Assembly: GCA_030150135.1 (NCBI GenBank)
Contig: JASLGO010000001.1
Span: 1-16,087 of the forward strand
Direction: 5' to 3'
Length of the DNA: 16,087 nt
Source of the DNA: Aquirhabdus sp.
GTDB taxonomy: Bacteria; Pseudomonadota; Gammaproteobacteria; Pseudomonadales; Moraxellaceae
The notes beneath the pieces were generated by a model. The model did no database searches, was not told the DNA's origin, and worked only from the letters and a program-made list of their open reading frames with translations. This document shows positions 1 through 6,153 of this stretch, one piece after another. Numbering within the stretch: position 1 is the stretch's first letter; every line of letters starts with the position of its first letter. The position numbers and the translations under genes were made by a program.

Positions 1-225
1 TAATCATTAGCTGTGCGGAATCATAAACATCCTTGAATCATTATTTCTAACTCAGCACACCAAACTTTGTCCAATGATTAATTCAAAATCTGTAATTAAA
101 AATAATTTTTAGAAGCCCTTAATCAGCAATCAACAACCCTATTGATTTTGATCCTCAGTCATTAAATCAATCACATTTGCCGATCTTACCTTGCTCGTTA
201 ATCTTCATTGTGAGCAGGTAACTCA
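1..225. other. AT-rich intergenic stretch, no gene seen
   Basis: This is AT-rich sequence at the window's left edge. I find no convincing coding region, RNA gene or strong hairpin in it. It lies upstream of the promoter/operator module of the nitronate monooxygenase operon and may contain the end of an untranslated region of a gene outside the window. Confidence 0.5.
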
Positions 226-235
226 AACAAACCTC

Positions 236-265
236 TTGACTATGCCATACGACATAATTTAACAT
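236..265 (+). promoter_or_regulatory. Predicted promoter of the nitronate monooxygenase-crotonase operon
   Basis: A -35 hexamer TTGACT lies at 236-241 and a -10-like TAACAT at 260-265, with an 18-base spacer. This places a transcription start near 272, about 70 bases before the first start codon. The spacer is filled by an operator-like palindrome and a second copy begins at the expected start point, so repressor binding would block polymerase. The same arrangement recurs at 3789-3818 ahead of another operon. The promoter is called from sequence alone. Confidence 0.6.
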
Positions 266-288
266 GATGAATTATGTCGTATGGCATA
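241..288. promoter_or_regulatory. Pair of TetR-type operator sites in a 19-bp perfect inverted repeat
   Basis: Positions 241-259 and 270-288 are perfect 19-base inverted copies separated by 10 bases. Within each arm sits a 16-bp imperfect palindrome, TATGCCATACGACATA at 241-256 and TATGTCGTATGGCATA at 273-288, of the size bound by TetR-family dimers. The two sites start 32 bases apart, about three helical turns. Two related sites with the same 32-base spacing lie in front of tetR, which makes that regulator the likely ligand. The binding partner is inferred. Confidence 0.7.
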
Positions 289-342
289 TAAACCATTTTA
301 TCCCAGATTATGGGAGATGGTAAAAATCTTCAGGAGTCCATC

Positions 343-1299
343 ATGTCTAGATTACCCCCGCCTCTCAATCACGTACCCTTTCCAGTCATAGGCTCGCCAT
401 TATTTATTATCAGTAATCCGAAACTTGTCATAGCACAGTGCAAGGCTGGGATTGTTGGGGCAATGCCAGCATTAAATGCGCGATCAACCACCATGCTAGA
501 TGATTGGTTAGCCGAAGTTACTGAGACTCTAGATGCCTACAACATTGCAAATCCTAATCAACCAGCCGCTCCATTTGCCATAAATCAGATTGTTCATAAA
601 AGTAATGACAGGCTTGAGCACGATATGGAGCTTTGCGTGAAGTACAGGGTTCCCATCATGATTACTTCTCTTGGGGCTAGAGAAGATATTAATGCCGCAG
701 CTCACTCTTATGGAGGAGTTGTTCTACATGATGTGATCAACAATGCGCATGCACATAAGGCGATCCAAAAGGGAGCAGATGGTTTAATTGCAGTTGCGGC
801 GGGTGCTGGAGGTCATGCTGGGAATAAGAGTCCATTTGCACTCATTCAAGAGATCAGACAATGGTTTGATGGGCCTCTGGCACTATCTGGAGCTATTTCG
901 ACTGGTGATGCCATCTTAGCTGCCCAAGCTTTAGGAGCCGACTTCGCCTACATCGGTTCTGCATTCATTGCGTGTCAAGAAGCCAACGCTGTCGAGGCTT
1001 ATAAACAAGCGATTGTTCACAGTACATCCGACGACATTATCTACAGTAACTTTTTCACTGGAGTGCATGGAAATTATCTAAAGCCCTCCATCATTGCTGC
1101 TGGCATAGACCCAGATCATCTTGAAAAAAGTGACCCTAGCAACATGGATTTCACTAATGGTGGCAATAAGGTATGGAAAGACATTTGGGGCTGTGGACAA
1201 GGTATTGGCGCTATTACCAAGGTTCAAAGCACGGCAGATTATGTTGCCCAGTTAAAACGAGAATATGAAATCGCTAAAGCAAAACTGATGATCGCTTAA
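343..1299 (+). CDS. Nitronate monooxygenase / FabK-like FMN-dependent TIM-barrel enzyme
   Basis: The 318-residue protein belongs to the 2-nitropropane dioxygenase/nitronate monooxygenase family, flavin enzymes that oxidise nitronates or, in relatives, reduce quinones or enoyl thioesters. The family signature Gly-Gly-His-Ala-Gly is at residues 156-160, with His158 in the position of the catalytic base. A Gly-Ala-Ile-Ser phosphate-loop segment (about 183-186) and a GADFAYIGSAFIA strand (about 198-210) match the FMN phosphate site, and the C-terminal Gly-Gln-Gly-Ile-Gly is also typical. An ATG lies upstream at 310, but AGGAG at 332-336, six bases before the ATG at 343, decides for the later start. 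It is first in an operon with two crotonase-fold genes, so the substrate may be an acyl-CoA rather than a nitroalkane. That is inference; the family assignment is firm, the substrate is not. Confidence 0.85.
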   Translation: MSRLPPPLNHVPFPVIGSPLFIISNPKLVIAQCKAGIVGAMPALNARSTTMLDDWLAEVTETLDAYNIANPNQPAAPFAINQIVHKSNDRLEHDMELCVKYRVPIMITSLGAREDINAAAHSYGGVVLHDVINNAHAHKAIQKGADGLIAVAAGAGGHAGNKSPFALIQEIRQWFDGPLALSGAISTGDAILAAQALGADFAYIGSAFIACQEANAVEAYKQAIVHSTSDDIIYSNFFTGVHGNYLKPSIIAAGIDPDHLEKSDPSNMDFTNGGNKVWKDIWGCGQGIGAITKVQSTADYVAQLKREYEIAKAKLMIA

Positions 1300-1346
1300 G
1301 GCGTCATCCCCACAATCTGTTCTATTACATATCGTTAGGTGAAGAA

Positions 1347-2120
1347 ATGAGTGTATTTACTAAGCATATAGAAAGAAATATTTTATTTCTAAGTTTCGGC
1401 ACTGTTGGTGGAAATAACATTATTCGCGAAGAGTGGTTTGATGGGCTCAAAGAGGCTTTAGATCAAGCCGCGAATGACCCTCATGTTCGTTGTGTTCATC
1501 TATCAGCCGAAGGCAAATCATTTTGCAGTGGTGCAGATCTTAAAATCATGAGCAGCACCCCATTTCCAGATGGTGTGATGCAATCATCACTAGCAAGATT
1601 CTTGGAGCGCTTAGAAACATTTGACAAGCCTATTGTTGCAGTCGTACATGGCGCTACGGTTGGTGCAGGATCTACGGCACTCCCGCATTTTGATTTTGTT
1701 TACGCCGAACAAGGCACTACTTTTCAATTCCCCTTTTCTAGACTTGGAATTGTGCCAGAACTAGGTTCTAGCCTTCTATTCCAACAACAAGCTGGCGCTC
1801 GATTAGCCAATGAGCTAATCCTGCTAGGAAGACCATTTGATACAGATACCGCCATCAAGGCTGGATTAATTAATGAGGCTCTAGCAAGACCAGAATTGGA
1901 AGCACGGGCAGCCCAAGTCGCACAAGATTTAGCAGAATTACCTCCACTAAATCTAAGAACAACAAAACGTCTACTGCGAAACTCATACCGAAGCACCTAC
2001 TCTTCTGTATGGCGCGAAGAATGCCAACTACTCGAACAATATGTTGCTGGAGATGAAAATAAGGAAGCTTGTGCTGCATTTTTAGAACGACGTAAACCAG
2101 ACTTTTCCAGATTCCAGTAA
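1347..2120 (+). CDS. Crotonase-fold enzyme, probably enoyl-CoA isomerase-like
   Basis: The 257-residue length is normal for a single-domain crotonase. The oxyanion-hole segment FCSGADLK is at residues 59-66 and a second Gly-rich loop, GATVGAGST, at 102-110. Where hydratases carry their two catalytic glutamates this protein has Thr110 and Phe130, exactly 20 residues apart as in the family. It does have Glu138 in VPELGSS, the position occupied by the acidic residue of delta3,delta2-enoyl-CoA isomerases and of PaaG-type isomerases. I infer double-bond isomerisation of an acyl-CoA rather than hydration. A ribosome site (AGGTGAAG) precedes the ATG. The gene follows the flavoprotein gene by 47 bases, so the two are almost certainly cotranscribed. 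Automatic annotation would probably just say enoyl-CoA hydratase. Confidence 0.85.
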   Translation: MSVFTKHIERNILFLSFGTVGGNNIIREEWFDGLKEALDQAANDPHVRCVHLSAEGKSFCSGADLKIMSSTPFPDGVMQSSLARFLERLETFDKPIVAVVHGATVGAGSTALPHFDFVYAEQGTTFQFPFSRLGIVPELGSSLLFQQQAGARLANELILLGRPFDTDTAIKAGLINEALARPELEARAAQVAQDLAELPPLNLRTTKRLLRNSYRSTYSSVWREECQLLEQYVAGDENKEACAAFLERRKPDFSRFQ

Positions 2121-2213
2121 CGAGATGAGTGAGTCAATCTACTTAGAAGTATCTGAACAAGCACGATCAACGATGAGAAATAGCTATTCACTTTAAATAC
2201 TGCGGAGAATCTT

Positions 2214-3014
2214 ATGTCTACCTCTGAAAACAGCAATCCATCTATTATAACTCGCGAGAAACGAGGTCATGTTTTCCTGATTGGATTGAATCGCCCTGAA
2301 AAGAAAAATTCGTTCAATCTTTCACTTTTACACGAGCTGTCAGCCGCACTTGGTGAGCTTGAAGCCGACCCAGAGTTACGTGTAGGCATCATATATGCTC
2401 ATGGTGACGTCTTTACATCTGGTCTTGACCTTATGGATGTTGCACCAGCGATTGGAAGTGGTCAGCCAATTCTGGATGAAGGCAGCATAGATCCCGTTGG
2501 CATCCATGGTCCACGATGTACAAAACCCATAATCTGTGCAGTACATGGTCTCTGTTTGACGATTGGCATCGAACTCATGTTAGCGTCAGATATTGTCATT
2601 GCAGGAGAAAATGCTCGTTTTGCTCAAATTGAAGTAAAACGCGGCATCATGCCATTCGGAGGCGCCACACAACGCTGGATTGCCATTTCTGGCTGGGGTA
2701 ATGCAATGCGCTATCTGCTAACTGGTGATGAATTTGATGCCTCTACAGCCTATCGAATCGGGATGGTTCAAGAAGTCGTTCCTACAGACCAATTGCTTTC
2801 TCGTGCCATCTCAGTTGCCGAGACTATAGCGGCTCAAGCTCCGCTTGCTGTTGTAGCTACGCTACGTTCGGCTCGGTTAACGATCGATAAAGGACCTCAA
2901 GCTGCCGCGGCTGAATTGCTACCTGAGATCCAACGCTTAATGCAAACTGAAGATGCTCGTGAAGGGATGATGTCCTTCATGCAGCGCCGTACAGCTCAGT
3001 TCCAAGGACGTTAA
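2214..3014 (+). CDS. Enoyl-CoA hydratase (crotonase family)
   Basis: This 266-residue crotonase-family protein should add water across the double bond of a 2-enoyl-CoA. Both hydratase glutamates are present with the exact 20-residue spacing, Glu120 in the GIELM loop and Glu140 in FAQIE. The oxyanion-hole segment FTSGLDL (67-73) and the C-terminal FMQRRTAQF typical of trimeric crotonases are also visible. GGAG at 2204-2207, six bases before the ATG, fixes the start. It is third in the operon, 93 bases after the isomerase-like paralogue, and is followed by a GC-rich hairpin. Neither the acyl substrate nor the pathway can be read from sequence: no CoA ligase, acyl-CoA dehydrogenase or thiolase lies alongside. 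Confidence 0.88.
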   Translation: MSTSENSNPSIITREKRGHVFLIGLNRPEKKNSFNLSLLHELSAALGELEADPELRVGIIYAHGDVFTSGLDLMDVAPAIGSGQPILDEGSIDPVGIHGPRCTKPIICAVHGLCLTIGIELMLASDIVIAGENARFAQIEVKRGIMPFGGATQRWIAISGWGNAMRYLLTGDEFDASTAYRIGMVQEVVPTDQLLSRAISVAETIAAQAPLAVVATLRSARLTIDKGPQAAAAELLPEIQRLMQTEDAREGMMSFMQRRTAQFQGR

Positions 3015-3020
3015 AATCAG

Positions 3021-3043
3021 CGCGACCACCAATGGCGGTCGCG
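3021..3043 (+). terminator. GC-rich hairpin after the crotonase operon
   Basis: CGCGACC at 3021-3027 pairs with GGTCGCG at 3037-3043. CC/GG inside extends the stem after one A-C mismatch, leaving an AAT loop. It starts seven bases after the stop codon of the hydratase gene. The following T-run is poor (TTATTGC), so it could be a weak intrinsic terminator or an mRNA-stabilising end structure. Confidence 0.5.
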
Positions 3044-3088
3044 TTATTGCAAATGATCGAGGCGATGAGGGCCTATTGAATTTAATCC

Positions 3089-3123
3089 CGCATTCATTTT
3101 TGATAAAAATTCAAATGAATGCG
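3089..3123. terminator. 11-bp perfect inverted repeat between convergent genes
   Basis: CGCATTCATTT at 3089-3099 is the exact reverse complement of 3113-3123, with a 13-base AT-rich loop. It lies between the plus-strand crotonase operon and the minus-strand tetR. A short T-rich stretch follows on the plus side. It may act as a transcription end signal for either operon; a protein-binding role cannot be excluded. Confidence 0.4.
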
Positions 3124-3173
3124 CGTTGCTTTTGTATAAAAAATGACTAAGTTGTTTGTTATTCCGTACTAAG

Positions 3174-3761
3174 CTAGGATTTTAATATGAGCTCCAGCTC
3201 AGCCTGTACATCATCCAAAGCTGAAGTACTGCGAGCTGCGCGACACATTGCCACGGTACCTTCAATTGATGAAACAATTAAATTTGCTAGGCGTAACGCT
3301 CTTACTTCTGGAATACCATCCTTTTGCAATGACGTCGCAAGAATCCGTTGCCAATCCTTAAAAATAGCATCCGCCATATTTAGTAATAGTCGTTCTGCCT
3401 CAGGATACGGATTGCCATCTTCACCAATATATTGCTCGACAGCGACAGCCAAAACTGGGCATCCCGCTTCAAAACTACTACCTTCCAGAATTTGACGCCA
3501 AAAACCAATGAACAGATTAAGCCCCTTAAGCGTGCCTTGTTCACTCATCAATTGCTCTAAAGGCAACGTGACTTCTTGACCCGCCAACGTCACTGCCTCA
3601 GTGACAAGCTGTAACTTACCATTTGGAAAGTGATGCCTAATTGACCCACGCGGCGTATCAGTGTGCCGCACGACCTCACGCACACTCGTGGCATTTACGC
3701 CTCGTCTACGGATTAAGTCCATAGCACCAGCAACCATCTTGCTTCGTGTTCCAGTCTTCAT
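3174..3761 (-). CDS. TetR-family repressor, LmrA/YxaF type
   Basis: The 195-residue protein has an N-terminal helix-turn-helix (roughly residues 24-45, TSVREVVRHT followed by GSIRHHF), the recognition helix typical of TetR regulators. The ligand-binding half contains GCPVLAVAVE at about 100-109, a signature of the LmrA/YxaF subgroup, whose known members repress neighbouring transport or oxidoreductase genes and respond to small aromatic ligands. I chose the ATG at 3761. A longer frame begins with TTG at 3824, but that extension would run through the operator sites, and GGAG lies 12 bases before 3761. The gene is convergent with the crotonase operon and divergent from the SCO operon. Two operator-like palindromes cover its promoter, and two more sit before the flavoprotein gene. 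Autoregulation and control of both operons are inferred. Confidence 0.88.
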   Translation of the reverse strand: MKTGTRSKMVAGAMDLIRRRGVNATSVREVVRHTDTPRGSIRHHFPNGKLQLVTEAVTLAGQEVTLPLEQLMSEQGTLKGLNLFIGFWRQILEGSSFEAGCPVLAVAVEQYIGEDGNPYPEAERLLLNMADAIFKDWQRILATSLQKDGIPEVRALRLANLIVSSIEGTVAMCRAARSTSALDDVQAELELILKS

Positions 3762-3788
3762 AGTGTCTGACCACTCCAAACAAATCTC

Positions 3789-3818
3789 TTGACTATGCCG
3801 CACGACATATTCTAATAT
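3789..3818 (+). promoter_or_regulatory. Predicted promoter of the membrane protein-SCO operon
   Basis: TTGACT at 3789-3794 and TAATAT at 3813-3818 are separated by 18 bases, matching base for base the layout of the promoter at 236-265. The predicted start is near 3825, giving a leader of about 90 bases before the ATG at 3916. By hand, 226-290 and 3779-3843 match at 52 of 65 positions without gaps, including the -35 element. Confidence 0.55.
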
Positions 3819-3841
3819 CCTCAATTATGCCATATAGCATA
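3794..3841. promoter_or_regulatory. Second pair of TetR-type operator sites, in the tetR/SCO-operon intergenic region
   Basis: TATGCCGCACGACATA (3794-3809) and TATGCCATATAGCATA (3826-3841) fit the same 16-bp pattern, TATGYCRYAYRRCATA, as the two sites at 241-288 and have the same 32-base spacing. For the plus-strand promoter one site fills the spacer and the other covers the start point. For tetR, one overlaps the predicted -10 and the other lies in the leader. Binding by the adjacent TetR protein is inferred. Confidence 0.65.
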
Positions 3842-3852
3842 TTTTTAATAAA
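3824..3852 (-). promoter_or_regulatory. Predicted tetR promoter
   Basis: Read on the minus strand, a weak -35 TTTATT (3847-3852) and a good -10 CATAAT (3824-3829) are 17 bases apart. This would start transcription near 3817, about 55 bases before the tetR ATG at 3761. One operator-like site lies across the spacer and -10, the other just downstream, consistent with autorepression. Confidence 0.45.
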
Positions 3853-3915
3853 CCCACGATATTTTCCGATATATGGGCAGCTCGATATCGACTTCACAGC
3901 ATAAGGCAGTTACTC

Positions 3916-4422
3916 ATGGATTTCCCAGTGAAATTGTACAAAGCGTTGATCTGGATCACGCTATACGCTTCGGCATTACACTTCTTCGATAACGTCTATT
4001 TCTTTAATCAGTATCCAGAACCTGCTTGGCTTACTGCGCCAATCGTCGGCTTACTTTGGATTCCGATTGCATTGCTCGCTCATCGTGCAGTAGATCGTAT
4101 CTACACTGGAAAAATTGAATATAGCTATGCACTGGTTCATGCGTTTATATCTGCCAACTTCATCTCACTTGGACACTACTTTTTTGCCAGCCCTGCGGTG
4201 ATTCTACCTCGTATCAACTTCGCAATCTTTCTACAAGTCGGGATCGCAACTTTATTACTCATCTATACCTTATGGCTGCAATATACTCGTGCTCCAGACA
4301 CCTTCCGCTTTGCGCGACAAGTGTGGATCAAAAATATTGTTTTCACTACCGTTGCCGTATGTATTTTAGAGTTTTTCTGGCCTTCTCACTGGGACAACTG
4401 GTGGTATGCGTGGGCAATATAA
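3916..4422 (+). CDS. Five-helix integral membrane protein of unknown function
   Basis: I do not recognise the family. The 168-residue protein has five hydrophobic stretches long enough to cross the membrane, at roughly residues 9-29, 38-58, 70-91, 100-121 and 139-155. Conserved-looking polar residues inside or next to helices include His22 and Asp25 (HFFDN), His75 and His87. The C-terminus is rich in Trp. There is no export signal beyond the first helix. AAGG at 3903-3906 precedes the ATG by nine bases. Its stop codon abuts the start of the next gene, which strongly suggests translational coupling with the thioredoxin-like gene and then the SCO gene. A role in a membrane redox or metal-handling unit with those neighbours is only an inference. 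Confidence 0.75.
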   Translation: MDFPVKLYKALIWITLYASALHFFDNVYFFNQYPEPAWLTAPIVGLLWIPIALLAHRAVDRIYTGKIEYSYALVHAFISANFISLGHYFFASPAVILPRINFAIFLQVGIATLLLIYTLWLQYTRAPDTFRFARQVWIKNIVFTTVAVCILEFFWPSHWDNWWYAWAI

Positions 4423-4998
4423 ATGAAAGAGGACACTTACGACCAAATACTCATCTGGTTAGCATTGCTGGCGCCACTGTTACTCATGGCGCTTAGCAAA
4501 TGGCAATATTCACTGAATACTTGGTATATCCCGCTGAACCAAAATACAACGGCTTACTTTAGTCAGAGCCTAGAACAAGATATTCGTGCCCTATCTGCCA
4601 CTACGCAAACAAACCGTGTCACGTTATTTTTTATTTCTGATCGACACTGTCCCTGCACTCAAGTCACTTTAAGCATTCTACAAAACGCAATCGCACAAAC
4701 AAACCGTAAGGATTTTCATCTCATCATCATCGATATCAACGACCCTCTCCCAGAGCGTTCAAAATGGATAAAGATATTGAAGCAAATCCCAGCAACACCA
4801 ACCTTACTCGTGACTGAAGGTCAACGACTCGTGTACGGAGGTCCTGTAAATTCAGGCAGCATGTGCACAACCAATGTCTTAAAAATTCTCGGGTTATCCG
4901 TACTGCAATCAGACTCACAAACACCTGTCATTAATTGGCTACAACAAGGCTGCTATTGCCCATTAAAACATGCCTCCACGCCACCTATTAAAGTGTAA
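4423..4998 (+). CDS. Membrane-anchored thioredoxin-like protein with Cys-Pro-Cys motif (DUF6436-like)
   Basis: The 191-residue protein has one N-terminal transmembrane segment (about residues 9-24), with the rest probably periplasmic. A beta strand RVTLFFISD leads into HCPC (Cys76, Cys78) at the place of a thioredoxin active site. IPATPTLLV, about residues 122-130, looks like the cis-proline loop of that fold. Three further cysteines, Cys148 and a C-terminal Cys177-Tyr-Cys179, could form a second redox or metal site. The overall pattern resembles proteins annotated as DUF6436; I recall that by pattern and could not check it. The ATG directly follows the upstream stop codon (TAA then ATG). Thiol exchange or copper delivery alongside the downstream SCO protein is likely but unproven. 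Confidence 0.75.
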   Translation: MKEDTYDQILIWLALLAPLLLMALSKWQYSLNTWYIPLNQNTTAYFSQSLEQDIRALSATTQTNRVTLFFISDRHCPCTQVTLSILQNAIAQTNRKDFHLIIIDINDPLPERSKWIKILKQIPATPTLLVTEGQRLVYGGPVNSGSMCTTNVLKILGLSVLQSDSQTPVINWLQQGCYCPLKHASTPPIKV

Positions 4999-5009
4999 AA
5001 AATCACATC

Positions 5010-5633
5010 ATGAAAACTTCACATCGAATGATTGTTTATAGCGTAATTTCGGTTTTGTTAATCAGCGCACTGCTATTGGCATTTAAATGCAGTGCACCAT
5101 ATCGTCTAAAATATCAGGCTAATCAGCGTTTACCAGTGGATAGTGCATTTGGTGGTGATTTCACATTGTCATCATCTATGGGATCAAAACTTGCCTTGCA
5201 TGATTTGCATGGAAAGGTCGTTTTATTAACTTTCGGATTTACCGCCTGTGCTGACGTTTGTCCGTTAGGCTTGATGCGACTGCATAAAGTGATTGAAAGA
5301 TTGGGCTCAGATGCAAATGACTTGCAGGTGATTTTTGTGTCTTTTGATCCTGTCCGTGATGCACCTTATTTAGCGCATTATGTACAACATTTTGATCCTG
5401 CAATTATTGGTCTTACTGGCAGTGATGCGGAAATTGCAGAAATAACCAAACGATATGGTGTGATTTACTCAAAAGAAAATACTCAAACTGGCGGCTACAA
5501 CTTTACTCACAATGGCTATGTTTATTTGATCGATCAGCAAGGCTTAGTGCGCAAAGTTTATGAGGATACTACGCCTGTAAATGAAATCATTAGTGATATA
5601 CGTCTTCTACAAAAAACAGCATCTCCATCCTGA
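5010..5633 (+). CDS. SCO1/SenC/PrrC-family copper chaperone or thiol-disulfide protein
   Basis: SCO proteins carry copper to the CuA centre of cytochrome c oxidase or act as thiol reductases in the periplasm. This 207-residue protein has an N-terminal membrane anchor (residues 8-25) with no proper lipobox at Cys27. The thioredoxin-fold strand VVLLTFGFTACADVC carries the diagnostic Cys80-x3-Cys84, and His167 in NFTHNGYVYLID is the third copper ligand, so the full CxxxC...H set is present. The VSFDP segment is also typical. It is third in the operon, 11 bases after the Cys-Pro-Cys protein, and has no clear ribosome site, which fits translation coupled to the upstream gene. No oxidase subunits are in the window, so its client is unknown. 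Confidence 0.88.
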   Translation: MKTSHRMIVYSVISVLLISALLLAFKCSAPYRLKYQANQRLPVDSAFGGDFTLSSSMGSKLALHDLHGKVVLLTFGFTACADVCPLGLMRLHKVIERLGSDANDLQVIFVSFDPVRDAPYLAHYVQHFDPAIIGLTGSDAEIAEITKRYGVIYSKENTQTGGYNFTHNGYVYLIDQQGLVRKVYEDTTPVNEIISDIRLLQKTASPS

Positions 5634-5694
5634 TTGCTAAGATAATCATCTTCACCACTCGTCGGAATAAGAATAATTCCCATCTTAATAAGCA

Positions 5695-5722
5695 TTGACA
5701 TTTGAGAATAATTATCAATAAT
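5695..5722 (+). promoter_or_regulatory. Predicted bfd promoter
   Basis: A perfect -35 TTGACA at 5695-5700 is followed after 16 bases by AATAAT at 5717-5722, five of six matches to the -10 consensus. The leader to the bfd ATG would be about 100 bases. The spacer is occupied by a Fur-box-like palindrome, so iron-dependent repression is expected. Confidence 0.65.
5703..5717. promoter_or_regulatory. Fur box upstream of bfd
   Basis: TGAGAATAATTATCA matches the 7-1-7 Fur consensus TGATAATNATTATCA at every defined position but one. It lies exactly between the -35 and -10 of the predicted promoter, the usual position for Fur repression. This predicts bfd induction in low iron, as known for bfd genes in other gammaproteobacteria. 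Confidence 0.75.
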
Positions 5723-5826
5723 AGAGTTATTCCTATTTAAAACTTTTTCCAAGTTTAATCATCAAGGAATAGCTCATAGGGAAAGAGCTCCAAACTTAAC
5801 CAGTTTAGAATCTTAGAGACCTCATT

Positions 5827-6021
5827 ATGTACGTTTGCCTCTGCCGCGGTGTAACTGACAAAGCCATTAAGCAAGCCGTTGAAAATGGCTGCGATTCTTT
5901 TCGCGAAGTGCGCGACCAATTAGATGTCGGCACATGCTGCGGAATGTGTGTGCCTGAAACCCGTCAATTAATTGATGAGACCTTGGCGAAATTGGCAGCA
6001 AGTATTTCAACGGCAGCGTAA
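5827..6021 (+). CDS. bfd: Bacterioferritin-associated ferredoxin Bfd
   Basis: Bfd is a small [2Fe-2S] protein that passes electrons to bacterioferritin so that stored ferric iron is released as ferrous iron. At 64 residues it has the normal family length. The four cluster ligands are visible as Cys4-x-Cys6 near the start and Cys38-x2-Cys41 in TCCGMC, the BFD-fold pattern in which the close pairs are far apart. The gene stands alone: bacterioferritin is not beside it, and the only gene upstream, SCO, is about 190 bases away and separated from bfd by its own promoter with a Fur box. The ribosome site is weak (GAG about ten bases before the ATG). Confidence 0.9.
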   Translation: MYVCLCRGVTDKAIKQAVENGCDSFREVRDQLDVGTCCGMCVPETRQLIDETLAKLAASISTAA

Positions 6022-6104
6022 ACGCCTTGTAAAACTTCAACTTTCAAGTTCGTTGATTAAAACCTTGATCCGAAGTTGCACGATTTTTTACATTTCAATC
6101 ATTA

Positions 6105-6130
6105 TTGAGCTTGCCAGATCGCAAGCTCAA
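6105..6130. terminator. 10-bp perfect hairpin between convergent bfd and yciA
   Basis: TTGAGCTTGC at 6105-6114 pairs perfectly with GCAAGCTCAA at 6121-6130 around a six-base loop. It lies between the 3' ends of bfd and the thioesterase gene, 23 bases beyond the latter's stop. Neither side has a real T-run, so it is either a weak bidirectional terminator or an RNA end-protecting stem. Confidence 0.45.
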
Positions 6131-6153
6131 CACGTTCAATCCATTTGCAAAAA

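Noticed and set aside
310..342. Upstream ATG at 310 as start of the nitronate monooxygenase gene
   Set aside because: No ribosome site precedes it, while AGGAG lies six bases before the ATG at 343, and the family begins near that residue.
3187..3495. Plus-strand ORF opposite tetR
   Set aside because: It is antisense to a well-supported TetR gene, has Ser/Ala-rich composition and no ribosome site: a shadow frame.
3762..3824. N-terminal extension of TetR starting at TTG 3824
   Set aside because: The extra residues are unlike a TetR N-terminus and would place the promoter and operator sites inside the gene.
4272..4496. Second frame overlapping the membrane-protein/CPC-protein junction
   Set aside because: It overlaps two better-supported genes with tight coupling and shows no recognisable feature.
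5664..5680. Second Fur-like palindrome GGAATAAGAATAATTCC
   Set aside because: The symmetry is only partial and it lies upstream of the -35; too weak to call beside the strong box at 5703-5717.
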